Assembly (NCBI GenBank): GCA_017309115.1
Contig: JAFLEF010000009.1
Location: 116,641 to 180,640, forward strand
DNA: 64,000 nucleotides
Origin: Verrucomicrobiota bacterium
GTDB lineage: Bacteria > Verrucomicrobiota > Verrucomicrobiia > Limisphaerales > UBA9464
Direction: 5' to 3'
This document shows, piece after piece, positions 1 through 8,557 of the stretch (position 1 is the stretch's first letter; each line of letters begins with the position of its first letter). The translations under genes and the position numbers were made by a program. The notes under the pieces are model-generated. The model ran no database searches, had not been told where the DNA came from, and saw nothing but the letters and a program-made list of their open reading frames with translations.

Positions 1-631
1 GCGGTGGCGCGACGGAGGCCACTACTGGTGGGGAGGGGGTGAGATCGCGTCCCACCAACTCGGCATCGAACACCAAGTCGCTGCTGGCCAGGGACACATT
101 CAGGACGGCAATGGCCAGCACGTTCTCGCCCGCCACCAAGAGCGAGGCGGCCGAGGGAAGGGGATAGTCTTGGAAACCGACGGGCTCGGGAGCGTTGACC
201 GTGGCGAAGGAATTGAAGGCCGGATCGGTCCCGCCAAAACTGTAGGTCGCCACCCGCTGGCCATTTAGGTAGGCCACGAATCCGTCGTCACAGATCACCC
301 GCAGTTCCAGGTCCGAAACCTTGGTCGGGTCCGTGATTTGGAAACGCCGGCGGAGAAAGAGGGTCGAGTAGTTCCCGGACATGTCGGTGAGCTCGGTTCC
401 CGACAATCCCGCCTCGCCGTAGTAGAAGGTGGCCGGTTCCTCCGGCCAGGCGGCGTCCACGAAGTCGCGTCGTGTCCACCCCGCGCTGGTCCCTGGCGAT
501 GGATCCTGTCGGCCCCGGAAAACTCTCCAGTCCGCTCCGGACGGCACAAAGGCCACTTCCTGAGCGGTCAGAAAGCTGCTGGTCTGCCAAATCAACGCCA
601 GCGCAGCCAGAATACGGCAAGGGGTTAACAC
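1..631 (-). CDS. N-terminal part of a large secreted protein (runs off left edge)
   Basis: The reverse-strand frame is open from about 631 to the window edge and gives about 210 residues, but it has no ATG. A GTG at 629-631 begins a signal-peptide-like segment (LAALALIWQTSSFLTAQE), followed by a module with FVPSGADWRVFRG, DFVDAAWP, LFLRRRF and DDGFVAYLNGQRVA. This is the exported 'YLNGQ' beta-sandwich that in this phylum often accompanies CotH-kinase, lamin-tail or LamG domains in very large secreted proteins. The C-terminal remainder lies outside the window, so overall function is unknown. The GTG start is inferred; an upstream TTG is also in frame. The gene diverges from the decarboxylase at 725 over a 93-base gap that should hold both promoters. 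Confidence 0.7.
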   Translation of the reverse strand, partial: MLTPCRILAALALIWQTSSFLTAQEVAFVPSGADWRVFRGRQDPSPGTSAGWTRRDFVDAAWPEEPATFYYGEAGLSGTELTDMSGNYSTLFLRRRFQITDPTKVSDLELRVICDDGFVAYLNGQRVATYSFGGTDPAFNSFATVNAPEPVGFQDYPLPSAASLLVAGENVLAIAVLNVSLASSDLVFDAELVGRDLTPSPPVVASVAPP

Positions 632-724
632 AGTCGTAAAGTCTGCCCATTTGGTCGCGCAGGTCAAAACCGGACGCGTCCCGGACCTGACAACGGGGCG
701 AATCGAACCCACGCTGGGTGGAAC

Positions 725-1990
725 GTGTCGGTCTTCAAACATCGATTGGGTCATCCTCCCGAGGTGGTGCGTTCCTGGCGGACGCGGGCGCGGGCGGCGC
801 TGCGTGCTGGCGCGCACTCCCCGTTTTATGTGTTCGCGGCGAATCCGCTGGTCCAGCGATTGGCCGACTTCGAGGGGTTGCCCCAGCACTGTCCGTGGCG
901 CTGGTGGCTGTCGGCCAAAACCCAGCCGCTTCCGGCGCTGTGGCGGTGGTGGCGGTCCCGCGGTGGTATTGAAGTGGTCAGCGAGTTCGAGTTTCGGGGT
1001 GCCGTTGCGGCCGGTTATGGGGCGGATCAGATCCTGGTGAATGGTCCGGCCAAGCAGCGTTGGCTGCCGGCCTTCGATCTCCCGAATGGCCGGGTCAATT
1101 TCGATTCGCCCCGGGAAATGGCCGCCCTTTTGACCCAAGCCCGGCAACAACGATGGCGGGTGGGCTTGCGAGTGCGGACTCCCGGCGAGGTGGATGCCGA
1201 ACATCCGGAGTGGTCCAATCAGTTCGGATTCGAACCCGACGAGATCGCTCCGGCCCTGCGCCAGCTGGCCCGTCAGGGACTGGTCGCCGAGACCGTGCAC
1301 TTCCACCTGCGGACGAATCTTCCGGATGCTCAAATCCTCGAGAGCGCCCTGAATTCCGTGGTGGTGTTGTGCCGGCAGACCGGTTGGGCTCCCCGCTACC
1401 TCGACGTCGGCGGCGGCCTGCCTCCGGCCCATACGGCCGACCACGGCGGAAACCGCTTCGACCGCAGGTTCTCGCGGGCCGCCTATGCCCGGGCCCTGAA
1501 CCGAGCCGCCCGGGCTTTGCCGTCGGTCGAGGAAGTCTGGCTGGAACACGGCCGGTCCGTGAGCGCCGGGGCGGGGGTGCTGGTGGTCCAGGTCTTGGAC
1601 GTCAAGGAGCGCCAGGGCCGGCGGTTGCTGATCTGCGATGGGGGCCGGACCCTCAACGCGTTGGTGTCCGTTTGGGAGGAGCATGAGTTGCTGGTGTTGG
1701 AGCCCCGCCGGGGACGTCGGGTGCCGACGGCTGTTCATGGACCCACGTGCATGGCGTTCGATTGCCTGGGTCGACGGTTGCTTCCCGCCTCGGTTCGTCC
1801 GGGTGACCATCTGCTCTGGTTTGAAGCCGGGGCGTATCATCTGCCGTGGGAAACCCGTTTTTCCCACGGATTGGCGGAGGTCTGGTGGGACGACGAGTCT
1901 GGACTCCAGCGGGTCCGGGCAGCGGAAACCTTCGAACGGTTTGCCTCGGCCTGGGAGGATCCCGGACCGAAGGCGGAAAGGAAACGGTGA
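725..1990 (+). CDS. PLP-dependent fold-III decarboxylase (diaminopimelate/ornithine decarboxylase family)
   Basis: This 421-aa protein matches the alanine-racemase-fold (fold III) PLP decarboxylases that act on diaminopimelate, ornithine or related amino acids. The Schiff-base lysine is probably K65 in SAKTQPLP. Further family motifs follow in order: HFHLRTN near 192-198, DVGGGLP near 227-233 (phosphate-binding glycine loop), EHGRSVSAGAG near 274, CDGGRT near 304, HGPTCMAFD at 338-346 with C342 and D346 in the position of the catalytic Cys-x-Ser-x-Asp segment, and FEAGAYHL near 367. The N-terminus and the SAK motif differ from standard LysA (usually YAxKAN), so this may be a carboxynorspermidine- or nonribosomal-type branch; substrate is not assignable. 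The start is GTG at 725. It is followed after 45 bases by the GreA-like gene. Confidence 0.8.
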   Translation: MSVFKHRLGHPPEVVRSWRTRARAALRAGAHSPFYVFAANPLVQRLADFEGLPQHCPWRWWLSAKTQPLPALWRWWRSRGGIEVVSEFEFRGAVAAGYGADQILVNGPAKQRWLPAFDLPNGRVNFDSPREMAALLTQARQQRWRVGLRVRTPGEVDAEHPEWSNQFGFEPDEIAPALRQLARQGLVAETVHFHLRTNLPDAQILESALNSVVVLCRQTGWAPRYLDVGGGLPPAHTADHGGNRFDRRFSRAAYARALNRAARALPSVEEVWLEHGRSVSAGAGVLVVQVLDVKERQGRRLLICDGGRTLNALVSVWEEHELLVLEPRRGRRVPTAVHGPTCMAFDCLGRRLLPASVRPGDHLLWFEAGAYHLPWETRFSHGLAEVWWDDESGLQRVRAAETFERFASAWEDPGPKAERKR

Positions 1991-2035
1991 ATCCGGTTTG
2001 AACTCCCCGCGCCTTTTGTCCGAGCGTCTGCGCCC

Positions 2036-2512
2036 GTGAGCTTGGCAAAATCAGCAGTGGTGGCGGCGATCCTGGATCAGTTGACCGCGGAAGCGGAGTT
2101 GTACGACCGGGCGGCCCGGGCGGCGCATGCCGAGGCCACCGACGAACAAAGCAAGGCGGAGAACAAATACGACACCCGGGGTCTGGAGGCGTCGTATCTG
2201 GCCCGGGGCCAGTCGCGTCAGGCGGCGGAAGTGGGTCAGGCTCTGGTCCAGTTCCGGGCGTTGCCGCTGGGGGAGTCCGCTTCCGTGGAGGTGGGGGCGT
2301 TGGTGCAGTTGACCGCGGGCCGGGACGTGACGTGGTACTTTCTGGGGCCTCGGGCCGGCGGGCTCGAAGTTACGGTCGAGGGTCAGGAAATCACTGTGAT
2401 CACTCCGCAATCACCCTTAGGAAGTCAGTTGCTGGGACGTCGGGAAGGAGATCGGATTTCGCTGAATTTGGGAGGTAAGAAGCGGGAGTGTCGGATTGCT
2501 AAAGTCTGCTAG
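2036..2512 (+). CDS. GreA/GreB C-terminal domain protein
   Basis: This 158-aa protein starts at GTG 2036. The N-terminal half is a charged, alanine/glutamate-rich helical region (about 1-75), and the C-terminal half carries the GreA/GreB FKBP-like signature ITPQSPLGSQLLGRREGDRI. In the Gre family the coiled coil enters the RNA polymerase secondary channel and the C-terminal domain docks on the enzyme. Here the N-terminal region is about as long as that of GreA, but I do not see the paired acidic tip residues clearly. It may be a Gre-like modulator rather than a cleavage factor. It could be co-transcribed with the decarboxylase and is convergent with the 58-aa gene at 2518. Confidence 0.65.
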   Translation: MSLAKSAVVAAILDQLTAEAELYDRAARAAHAEATDEQSKAENKYDTRGLEASYLARGQSRQAAEVGQALVQFRALPLGESASVEVGALVQLTAGRDVTWYFLGPRAGGLEVTVEGQEITVITPQSPLGSQLLGRREGDRISLNLGGKKRECRIAKVC

Positions 2513-2517
2513 CCCAA

Positions 2518-2694
2518 TCAGGGCTTTGCCGCGACCGGCTTCGATGGTCGGGTCACTTTCTTGGTGGGAGGTGCCGAAGGTGAGTCCTGCCATGGTTGCC
2601 AAGCAACTCGGCTACCCACCGTGCAGGTATATTTTGCTTCGAGTTCCAGGAGGTCCTGGAACGTGAGCGGCTTTCGGCGACGACGAGCCTTCAT
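2518..2694 (-). CDS. 58-aa basic hypothetical protein coupled to the GNAT-like gene
   Basis: The ATG at 2694 overlaps the stop codon of the upstream GNAT-like gene by four bases (ATGA, 2691-2694), a typical translational-coupling junction. The product is 58 aa, begins with a basic stretch (MKARRRRK), then LTFQDLLELEAKYT, and ends in a Pro/Lys-rich tail. I do not recognise a family. The coupling and the compositional change at the overlap support it as a real gene rather than read-through of a longer frame that starts at 2895. Confidence 0.5.
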   Translation of the reverse strand: MKARRRRKPLTFQDLLELEAKYTCTVGSRVAWQPWQDSPSAPPTKKVTRPSKPVAAKP

Positions 2695-3371
2695 TCCGAG
2701 CGGAGTTTGGACTGTTGGGGTTGCGTCGGCAACACCTGTTCCAGCTTCTGCGTCAGTTTTGAAAGTTGTTTCGTCGATACGTCTGTTCGGAACGAACTGA
2801 AACGGCTTTTGGGAAGAAAAAATCGATCCCCGAACCGATCCCGACCGAAAGCCTTCTCGTAAAATCGCACTGAGTTTTTCGTGGTTTCTCCCCAAACAGA
2901 ACTAGCCTTGATCGCAGTTGCGACTCCGACGATGAAGTCGAGGAGAGCGATGCCAATCCCCGAGATCTTCCCTTGTACTGCTGGGTGTGTCGCCAGGAAA
3001 TCGACAACGAGGCTATTGGCCCAAGTACGTCGAAAAAACGCGATCCCGAGGATCTTTGTGGGTGAGTCCCAGTCGGGCTGGATCTGGCACATCATTCCGA
3101 CTTCGACCCTGGGATCTTGGCGGATTCGAGCTAGGAGATCAGGCGTGGATTCGACTACCAGCGACTGGTCCCGATAGTACTTCCATCTCTTGTGGGCCAA
3201 GTGGCCAAACTCAGCCGAATCCGCAGACTGAGTTGGCCCCAACGAATCTTGTTTCCAATCCTCAAACGACAAGTCGTCGTTTTTGCCGACAAACTGACAC
3301 TTCCCCTTAAGGAAAGTGCCAGCCTGTTCGAGCAAGACTGACTTTGGAGGATTGGAAGGGGCTAGACGCAA
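2691..3371 (-). CDS. GNAT-like acyltransferase-fold protein
   Basis: This frame gives 226 aa. The middle region reads like the GNAT core: a strand with KILGIAFFRR and NSLVVDFLATHP, a helix with GIGIALLDFIVGVA, then VWGETTKNSVRFYEKAFG, the conserved 'Asn-Ser-x-x-Phe-Tyr-Glu-Lys' acetyl-CoA end motif. The canonical Q/RxxGxG/A loop is weak (GKISGIG). The track-style start is TTG at 3371; an internal start is possible because the first 40 residues look poorly conserved. The gene lies 3 bases after the oxidoreductase at 3375 and is coupled to a 58-aa gene. Base composition (about half GC) is lower than in neighbours, which suggests acquisition. Substrate is unknown. Confidence 0.55.
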   Translation of the reverse strand: MRLAPSNPPKSVLLEQAGTFLKGKCQFVGKNDDLSFEDWKQDSLGPTQSADSAEFGHLAHKRWKYYRDQSLVVESTPDLLARIRQDPRVEVGMMCQIQPDWDSPTKILGIAFFRRTWANSLVVDFLATHPAVQGKISGIGIALLDFIVGVATAIKASSVWGETTKNSVRFYEKAFGRDRFGDRFFLPKSRFSSFRTDVSTKQLSKLTQKLEQVLPTQPQQSKLRSE

Positions 3372-3374
3372 TCG

Positions 3375-4538
3375 TCACGCCTCCAACTTGGTCCAAGCGG
3401 CATTGGCCTTGGAAGAAGCCACCACGGCCTCAATGAAGGCCATGCCTCGCACGCCGTCGCTGATCTTCGGGAAGTCCAGCGCCAGATCGTCCTTGGCCAG
3501 CTTGCGACCTTCCAGACGGGCGCGAACGGCCGAGGCGAAGTTGCGGTAGATGTTCGCAAACGCCTCCAAATAGCCCTCCGGATGGGCCGGCGGCGTCCGG
3601 CCGGCAGCCTTGGCGGCGGCGCCGAGGTATCCGTTGGCAGTGCGGTAAACCTGCATCGGCTGATCCGGCCATTTGAGCAGCAGCGTGTTGGGTTCGCGCT
3701 GATGCCATTCCAGGCCGCCCAATTCACCGTACACCCGGAGGTTCAGATTGTTTTCCTCGCCCACGGAGATTTGCGAGGCATGGAGAACACCTTTGGCGCC
3801 GCCCTTGAAGCGGAGCAGGACGTTGCCGTCGTCATCCAGTTTGCGGCCTTTCACGAACGCGGTCAGGTCGGCAGCGAGTTCGCTGATTTGCAGGCCGGTG
3901 ACGTATTCCGCGAGGTTTTCGGCGTGAGTGCCGATGTCACCGATGCAGCCGGCGGCGCCGCTGCGCTTGGGATCGGTCCGCCAGGCGGCTTGTTTTTGTC
4001 CCGACGCTTCAATTCGGGTGGCGAGCCAGCCCTGGGGATACTCCACGACCACCTTGCGGATCTTGCCCAGCTTGCCGCTGTGGACGAGGTCCCGGGCTTC
4101 CTTGATCAGCGGATAACCGGTGTAGTTGTGGGTCAGGCCGTAGAGCAGACCCGACTTCTTGACCAGAGCCTGAAGTTCCTTGGCTTCGGCGAGATCGAAG
4201 GTGGCGGGTTTGTCGCTCAGCACATGGAAGCCGGACTCCAGGGCGAGCTTGGCCGGCGGGAAATGCATGTGGTTGGGCGTAACGATGGCGATGAAGTCCA
4301 TCCGGTCCCCTTCGGGCAGGGCGGCTTCGGAGCGAATCATTTCCTCGTAGCTGCCGTAGCAGCGGCCCGGGGGAAGGTAGAGGTCGCCGCCGGAGGCTTT
4401 GGATTTCTCGGGGTCTGAAGAGAACGCGCCGCAGACGAGTTCGATCTGCCCGTCCATGTTGGCGGCGATGCGGTGAACGGCGCCGATGAAGGCTCCGCGT
4501 CCGCCGCCGACCATGCCGTAACGAATTTTTCTGCTCAT
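3375..4538 (-). CDS. Gfo/Idh/MocA family oxidoreductase
   Basis: This 387-aa protein has an N-terminal Rossmann fold with the NAD(P)-binding glycine motif ([10 protein letters not shown], residues 8-17), the segment [19 protein letters not shown], and the family DKP motif ([10 protein letters not shown]) in place of EKP. The C-terminal alpha/beta domain carries [13 protein letters not shown], which holds the catalytic-site His/Asp residues of the family. Such enzymes oxidise or reduce sugars, inositols or glycosides, often at C3. No signal peptide is visible, so it is probably cytoplasmic. It starts at ATG 4538 and diverges from panD over about 144 bases. The exact substrate cannot be told. 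Confidence 0.85.
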   Translation of the reverse strand: MSRKIRYGMVGGGRGAFIGAVHRIAANMDGQIELVCGAFSSDPEKSKASGGDLYLPPGRCYGSYEEMIRSEAALPEGDRMDFIAIVTPNHMHFPPAKLALESGFHVLSDKPATFDLAEAKELQALVKKSGLLYGLTHNYTGYPLIKEARDLVHSGKLGKIRKVVVEYPQGWLATRIEASGQKQAAWRTDPKRSGAAGCIGDIGTHAENLAEYVTGLQISELAADLTAFVKGRKLDDDGNVLLRFKGGAKGVLHASQISVGEENNLNLRVYGELGGLEWHQREPNTLLLKWPDQPMQVYRTANGYLGAAAKAAGRTPPAHPEGYLEAFANIYRNFASAVRARLEGRKLAKDDLALDFPKISDGVRGMAFIEAVVASSKANAAWTKLEA

Positions 4539-4682
4539 GATATGCGTGAAGTGGTTTGAAACCGGGTGTTGAGTGCGGTGACCTGCGGCTTATAGTGGAG
4601 GGGCAATTTACGGGTCAACGAACGACTTGATCGCTGCGGTGGTTCCCACTGGCGAATCGGCGTCGCCCGTGAGCTGTTCTCC

Positions 4683-5045
4683 ATGCTGGTTCATCTCCTG
4701 AAATCGAAAATCCACCGTGCCACCGTCACTGCTGCCAGTGTCGATTACGAAGGCAGCCTGACCCTCGCCGAGGACCTCATCGAAGAGGCTCGGATGCACC
4801 CCTACGAGCGCATTTTGTGCAGCAACATGGCCAATGGCGCCCGCTGGGAAACGTACGTCATCAAGGGTCCGCGCGGCTCCGGGGCGGTCGAATTGAACGG
4901 GGCGGTGGCTCATTTGGGTAAGCCGGGCGACCGGGTCACCATCATGTCGTTCACGGAGGTGGACTCGGCCCAGGCGGCGGATCACCATCCCACGGTCATC
5001 GTCCTGGGAGCCGGTAATCAGATCGTCAATCGGCGCGGCCTCTGA
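4683..5045 (+). CDS. panD: Aspartate 1-decarboxylase (pyruvoyl-dependent)
   Basis: This 120-aa protein decarboxylates L-aspartate to beta-alanine for pantothenate and coenzyme A synthesis. The self-processing site is intact: Y22-E23-G24-S25, with cleavage between G24 and S25 producing the pyruvoyl group. The N-terminal KSKIHRATVT with K9, and R/K residues plus the GAVAHLGKPGD and IMSF segments, fit the double-psi barrel. Length is normal for PanD (115-130 aa). No other pan genes are nearby. It is followed 71 bases later by lpxD in the same direction. Confidence 0.95.
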   Translation: MLVHLLKSKIHRATVTAASVDYEGSLTLAEDLIEEARMHPYERILCSNMANGARWETYVIKGPRGSGAVELNGAVAHLGKPGDRVTIMSFTEVDSAQAADHHPTVIVLGAGNQIVNRRGL

Positions 5046-5116
5046 CGTTCCCCATTTCGGAAGCTGGCATTTTCCAAAGGGCTTGCGAGGCTGCCGACCG
5101 TCAATCTGATAGTGCC

Positions 5117-6151
5117 ATGCCGACATTCACTGCCGCGCAACTCGCCGAAAAACTCGGAGGCCAGGTGGTGGGGGATCCCCACCTCGAGTTGTCCGGGTTC
5201 GCTCCGGCCGATTCCGCCAAATCCGGCGACCTGACGTTCGCCGAGAACGAAAGCTATTTCGCCCGGGCCGAAAACAGTGCCGCCTCGGCGGTGCTGGTGG
5301 CTGGCGACTATGGCTTGGCGACCCGTAAGACTCAGATTCGGGTGCCCAACGCCCGTACTGCGTTTGCCCAAGTGTTGCCGATGTTCTTTCCGGAACCGGC
5401 CTTTCCGCCCGGACAGCATCCCTCGGCCGTGATTGCGGCTTCGGCGATCGTGGATCCTTCCGCGCACATCGGTCCCGGGTGCGTCGTTGGCGAACGGGCT
5501 CGGTTGGGTCCTGGGGTGGTGTTGCAGGCGCAGGACTTCGTGGGAGATGATTGCGTGCTCGGGGAGAATGTCCGGTTGTTTCCCCAGGTCACCCTTTACC
5601 CGCGGTCCATCCTGGGTCGCCGGGTGCGGGTTCATTCCGGGACGGTGATTGGGGCGGACGGCTTCGGCTACGTCATGGACCAAGGACAGCACCGCAAGGT
5701 TCCCCAGGTCGGCCAGGTGATTTTGCACGACGACGTGGAGATCGGCGCCAATGTCACGGTGGATCGGGCGGCGCTCGGCGCTACCGTGATCGGCAAAGGC
5801 ACCAAAATCGACAACCTCGTCCAAATCGCCCACAACGTGAACATTGGGGAGCACTGCATTGTGGTCGCTCAAGTGGGCATCGCCGGCAGTACGAAGATCG
5901 GCAGTTACACCACCATCGCGGGTCAGGTCGGTATCGCCGGGCATCTGCGCATCGGGGATCGGGTAACCATTGCCGCCCAGTCCGGGGTGATGAATCACAT
6001 TCCTGAGGGACAGAAGTGGATGGGTACCCCGGCGCATCCGGATCGGGTGATGAAGCGTCAGTGGCTCGCGGCGGAACGGTTGCCGGAACTTCTGCGTCGG
6101 GTGGGCGAACTGGAGAAGCAACTTGCCGAGTTGAAGAATCCCGCCGCCTGA
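5117..6151 (+). CDS. lpxD: UDP-3-O-acylglucosamine N-acyltransferase
   Basis: This 344-aa enzyme transfers a 3-hydroxyacyl chain from acyl-ACP to UDP-3-O-acylglucosamine in lipid A synthesis. Residues 1-100 form the uridine-binding domain (GDLTFAENESYF), residues about 105-310 are left-handed beta-helix hexapeptide repeats, and a C-terminal helix follows. The catalytic histidine falls at H239 (QIAHN), the same number as in E. coli LpxD, and GADGFGY (179-185) is the conserved acyl/UDP-binding loop. Its presence shows that the host makes an LPS-type outer membrane. The usual skp/fabZ/lpxA neighbours are absent here. Confidence 0.95.
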   Translation: MPTFTAAQLAEKLGGQVVGDPHLELSGFAPADSAKSGDLTFAENESYFARAENSAASAVLVAGDYGLATRKTQIRVPNARTAFAQVLPMFFPEPAFPPGQHPSAVIAASAIVDPSAHIGPGCVVGERARLGPGVVLQAQDFVGDDCVLGENVRLFPQVTLYPRSILGRRVRVHSGTVIGADGFGYVMDQGQHRKVPQVGQVILHDDVEIGANVTVDRAALGATVIGKGTKIDNLVQIAHNVNIGEHCIVVAQVGIAGSTKIGSYTTIAGQVGIAGHLRIGDRVTIAAQSGVMNHIPEGQKWMGTPAHPDRVMKRQWLAAERLPELLRRVGELEKQLAELKNPAA

Positions 6152-6197
6152 GTTGGCTGTTGGTCCTGGTGTTTCGTCGTCTTCCTCCGCTACTCCC

Positions 6198-6743
6198 GTG
6201 CGCCCCCGCAACATCGTCTATTTTGATCTCGAGACCCAGAAGTCAGCCGATGAGGTGGGCGGCTGGGACCGCATTCGCGACATGCGGATGAGCGTGGGGG
6301 TGACCTACTCCACGGCTCGAGGCGGCTACCTGATCTATCCGGAATCGGCGGTGAGCGATCTCCTGCGGGAGTTGCAGCGCGCCGACCTGATCGTGGGGTT
6401 TAACCATCTGCGTTTCGACTACGAGGTGCTGCACGGCTACACGCCGTACGATCTGACCCAATTGCCGACCCTTGACATGATGGTGGATCTGCGAGAACGC
6501 CTGGGTCACCGCTTGGGATTGGATTCCATTGCCGAAGCCACCTTTGGTTTGAACAAGACGAGCGAAGGGCTTCAGGCCATCGACTGGTTTCGGGAGGGTA
6601 AGATGCTGGAGATTGCCGAGTACTGCTGCTTTGACGTGAAGCTGACCAAGCTCGTGCACGAATTTGGCGTCCAGCATCGGCAGCTGTTTTACAAGAACCG
6701 GTTCGGAGCGCTGCTGTCGGTCGGGGTGGATTGGAAGAGCTGA
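6198..6743 (+). CDS. DEDDy-type 3'-5' exonuclease / RNase H-like domain protein
   Basis: A GTG at 6198 gives 181 aa beginning MRPRNIVYFDLETQ; a longer frame opens at TTG 6153, but those first 15 residues are Ser-rich and non-conserved. The four acidic positions of DEDD exonucleases are visible: D10 and E12 (FDLET), D in GFNHLRFDYEVL, and the Y-x3-D pair in EYCCFDVKLTKL. A fifth segment, TLDMMVDL, fits the family with a stand-alone ribonuclease-H-like domain. It could act on DNA or RNA ends. It follows lpxD closely. Confidence 0.7.
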   Translation: MRPRNIVYFDLETQKSADEVGGWDRIRDMRMSVGVTYSTARGGYLIYPESAVSDLLRELQRADLIVGFNHLRFDYEVLHGYTPYDLTQLPTLDMMVDLRERLGHRLGLDSIAEATFGLNKTSEGLQAIDWFREGKMLEIAEYCCFDVKLTKLVHEFGVQHRQLFYKNRFGALLSVGVDWKS

Positions 6744-6766
6744 GTTGGGGATTGGGCGGAGGTGGG

Positions 6767-6798
6767 ACCGCGGATAACGCGGAATTACGGATACGGAG
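6767..6798. repeat. Short iterated intergenic motif (ACCGCGGATAACGCGGA type)
   Basis: Just after the exonuclease stop codon, a motif of about 9-10 bases recurs (CCGCGGATAA, CGCGGAATTA, CGGATACGGA). It resembles the left arm of the inverted-repeat elements found at 37423-37530, 38531-38562 and 60325-61005, but no matching right arm is seen here. Confidence 0.35.
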
Positions 6799-6834
6799 GG
6801 GACCCTTGGGGTAGTGTTGCTTGTCGACCTGCGG

Positions 6835-7539
6835 TTAGACCGAGCCCGCTTTATTGGCCTCTACCCAATGAACGGCTTGCGTCGTCAGGGCAGGGAAGTC
6901 GGGCAGTTTCAGCTTGGTGCACATGTTCTTGCGATGGGCCTCCACGGTCTGAAGTTGGATTCCCAGGTCGGATGCGATCGCCTTTGGTTTGAGGCCGCGG
7001 CCCAGCTTCTCAAAGATCACACACTCCCGATGCGATATTCCTGGAACCGGGCTGGGCGGGGGGATCTGCGGTGAAGGTTGGCCGGGACGGTTGGAGGTAG
7101 AGTAGATTCCCCCAGAAATCACCGTGTGCAGCGCCTCTAATAAATCCGCCGGGCCGGAATCCTTTCTCACGTAGCCTTCCGCACCGGCCCTCAAGCAAGC
7201 CAGCACATAGGTGCCTGTCGCGTGCATTGAGTGGACGACGAGGGGTGTTTGGAATTTGCCCAGTCGGAGCTTTAATAGCACTGCCCCCACTTCCCCTTCG
7301 GGTACGCCAGGGTCGGTGATGACCACGTCCGGCCGTTGCGTTCTGAGAAACCGCTGCGCTTCCTCAACGTCTTCCGCAAATCCCGCCACTTGGAAGTCGG
7401 GTTGACGACCAATCAAGAATGCAATGCCTTCCCTGCTCAAGGGGTGCGGGTCGACGATCAACACCGCGTGTTTTTGGGTCGGAGAATTTTTAGCGCGACG
7501 CGGGTGTTTGCGGGTTGATGTCACGGCGGGCGAGACCAA
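6835..7539 (-). CDS. NarL/FixJ-type response regulator with altered acidic pocket
   Basis: The frame gives 234 aa (TTG 7539; a GTG at 7524 would give 229). Residues about 24-145 form a receiver domain, with the phospho-acceptor Asp in VVITDPGVP, the Thr/Ser position in VVHSMHA and the invariant Lys in GYVRKDSG. The usual acidic pair near the N-terminus (VDDHP) reads VDPHP, so one magnesium-binding acid is lost. A LuxR-type HTH follows near 165-225 (GISHRECVIFEKLGRGLKPKAI split, then LQTVEAHRKNM). It lies 15 bases downstream of a close paralogue at 7555-8259, suggesting duplication; no histidine kinase is nearby. Confidence 0.85.
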   Translation of the reverse strand: MVSPAVTSTRKHPRRAKNSPTQKHAVLIVDPHPLSREGIAFLIGRQPDFQVAGFAEDVEEAQRFLRTQRPDVVITDPGVPEGEVGAVLLKLRLGKFQTPLVVHSMHATGTYVLACLRAGAEGYVRKDSGPADLLEALHTVISGGIYSTSNRPGQPSPQIPPPSPVPGISHRECVIFEKLGRGLKPKAIASDLGIQLQTVEAHRKNMCTKLKLPDFPALTTQAVHWVEANKAGSV

Positions 7540-7554
7540 AGAAATAGCGCTTGG

Positions 7555-8259
7555 TCAGACGGAGCGCTTCTTCTTCGATTCCACCCAACGAACGGCATGC
7601 ACGGTGAGCGCGGCGAAGTCAGGGAGCTTCAGTTTGGTTCGGATGTTGCTGCGGTGGGCGTCGACGGTTCGGTGATTGATGCCCAGTTTGGCCGCGATTT
7701 CCCGGGTTTTTAGGCCTTCGCCAATGGCCTCGTAGATGGTGAACTCCCGACTGGACAAGGGAGGCAACGGGGATGAGTTAGGCGGTCTGCCCGTGGACAT
7801 GATGTCGAGGAGTTGCTGCATAATGTCCGGGCTGGCATAGCGCTTGCCGGAGAGTACGAACCGGACCGCCTCGATCAGGACCTCGGCACCCTTTTCCTTC
7901 ATGACGTAGCCCTTGGCCTCTGCTTGCAGGCAACTCAAGGCATAAGAACTCTCGGGATGCATCGAGTGCACCAGGATCGGCAGGTCGGGAAGGATGGCGT
8001 GAATATCCAACAAGAAATCGGTGCCATCCCGACCGGACATGCTGAGATCCGTGACCAGTAGGTCCGGTGTTTTCTTTTCGAGCAGGGAGATGGCCTCCTT
8101 CGGACTGCTGGCCTGCCCCGTCACTTTGAGGTCCGGTTGCTGGTCAATCACCATCGCGATGCCCATGCGGGTCAGGGGATGGTCGTCGACCAGGAAGACA
8201 CTGTGTTTCGCGGCGGTTTTGGGAGCGGGACGGGAGGGGGTTTTTCCAGGTGGCTTCAT
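7555..8259 (-). CDS. NarL/FixJ-type response regulator
   Basis: This 234-aa protein starts at ATG 8259 (MKPPGKTPSRPAPK); the frame is open further upstream to 8442, but that part looks non-conserved. The receiver domain has the complete acidic pair (FLVDDHPLTRMG), phospho-acceptor Asp in LLVTDLSMSGRDG, VHSMHPE, and Lys in GYVMKEKG. The C-terminal LuxR HTH has LSSREFTIYEAIGEGL and NHRTVDAHRSNIRTKL. It is an orphan regulator adjacent to its paralogue at 6835-7539. Both C-terminal domains end with a similar KLPDF/Y-A-L-T motif. Targets are unknown; the type VII-like module is transcribed divergently on the other side. Confidence 0.88.
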   Translation of the reverse strand: MKPPGKTPSRPAPKTAAKHSVFLVDDHPLTRMGIAMVIDQQPDLKVTGQASSPKEAISLLEKKTPDLLVTDLSMSGRDGTDFLLDIHAILPDLPILVHSMHPESSYALSCLQAEAKGYVMKEKGAEVLIEAVRFVLSGKRYASPDIMQQLLDIMSTGRPPNSSPLPPLSSREFTIYEAIGEGLKTREIAAKLGINHRTVDAHRSNIRTKLKLPDFAALTVHAVRWVESKKKRSV

Positions 8260-8557
8260 CGAATATTTGGGTTTGGGTCGCCCGGGATACCAACCGCGAT
8301 GCCCGGCCGACTCTTTAGCACGCTCATTTTTCAGCGCCATTCGAGTCAAGCGGCAATCCTGCGCCTGGGATTGACGATGAGCCCCGTCTTGCCGTGGACT
8401 CGCACTCCCGGGACGTTCCGCAGCCAATTCCCGGAACACCAAGTTTGCTCCGACACCTAATCCACGATCAACTCACCCTTGTCCTTTCGGAGACATTGAT
8501 TAGTTTGCAATCGTAAACACCACCCAGCCCGTTTCGGCGGGCAGAAGAGGAGACCCC
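8260..8557. promoter_or_regulatory. Divergent intergenic region upstream of the WXG100 module
   Basis: About 300 bases separate the response regulator and the WXG100 gene. It holds a small hairpin (GCCCG/CGGGC, 8527-8531 and 8538-8542) followed by a good ribosome binding site (AGAGGAGA, about 8546-8553) ahead of the ATG at 8558. No clear sigma-70 boxes were found by eye. Confidence 0.4.

Noticed and set aside
4608-5126. 172-aa reverse frame opposite panD
   Set aside because: panD on the other strand is unmistakable, with its G24-S25 processing site.
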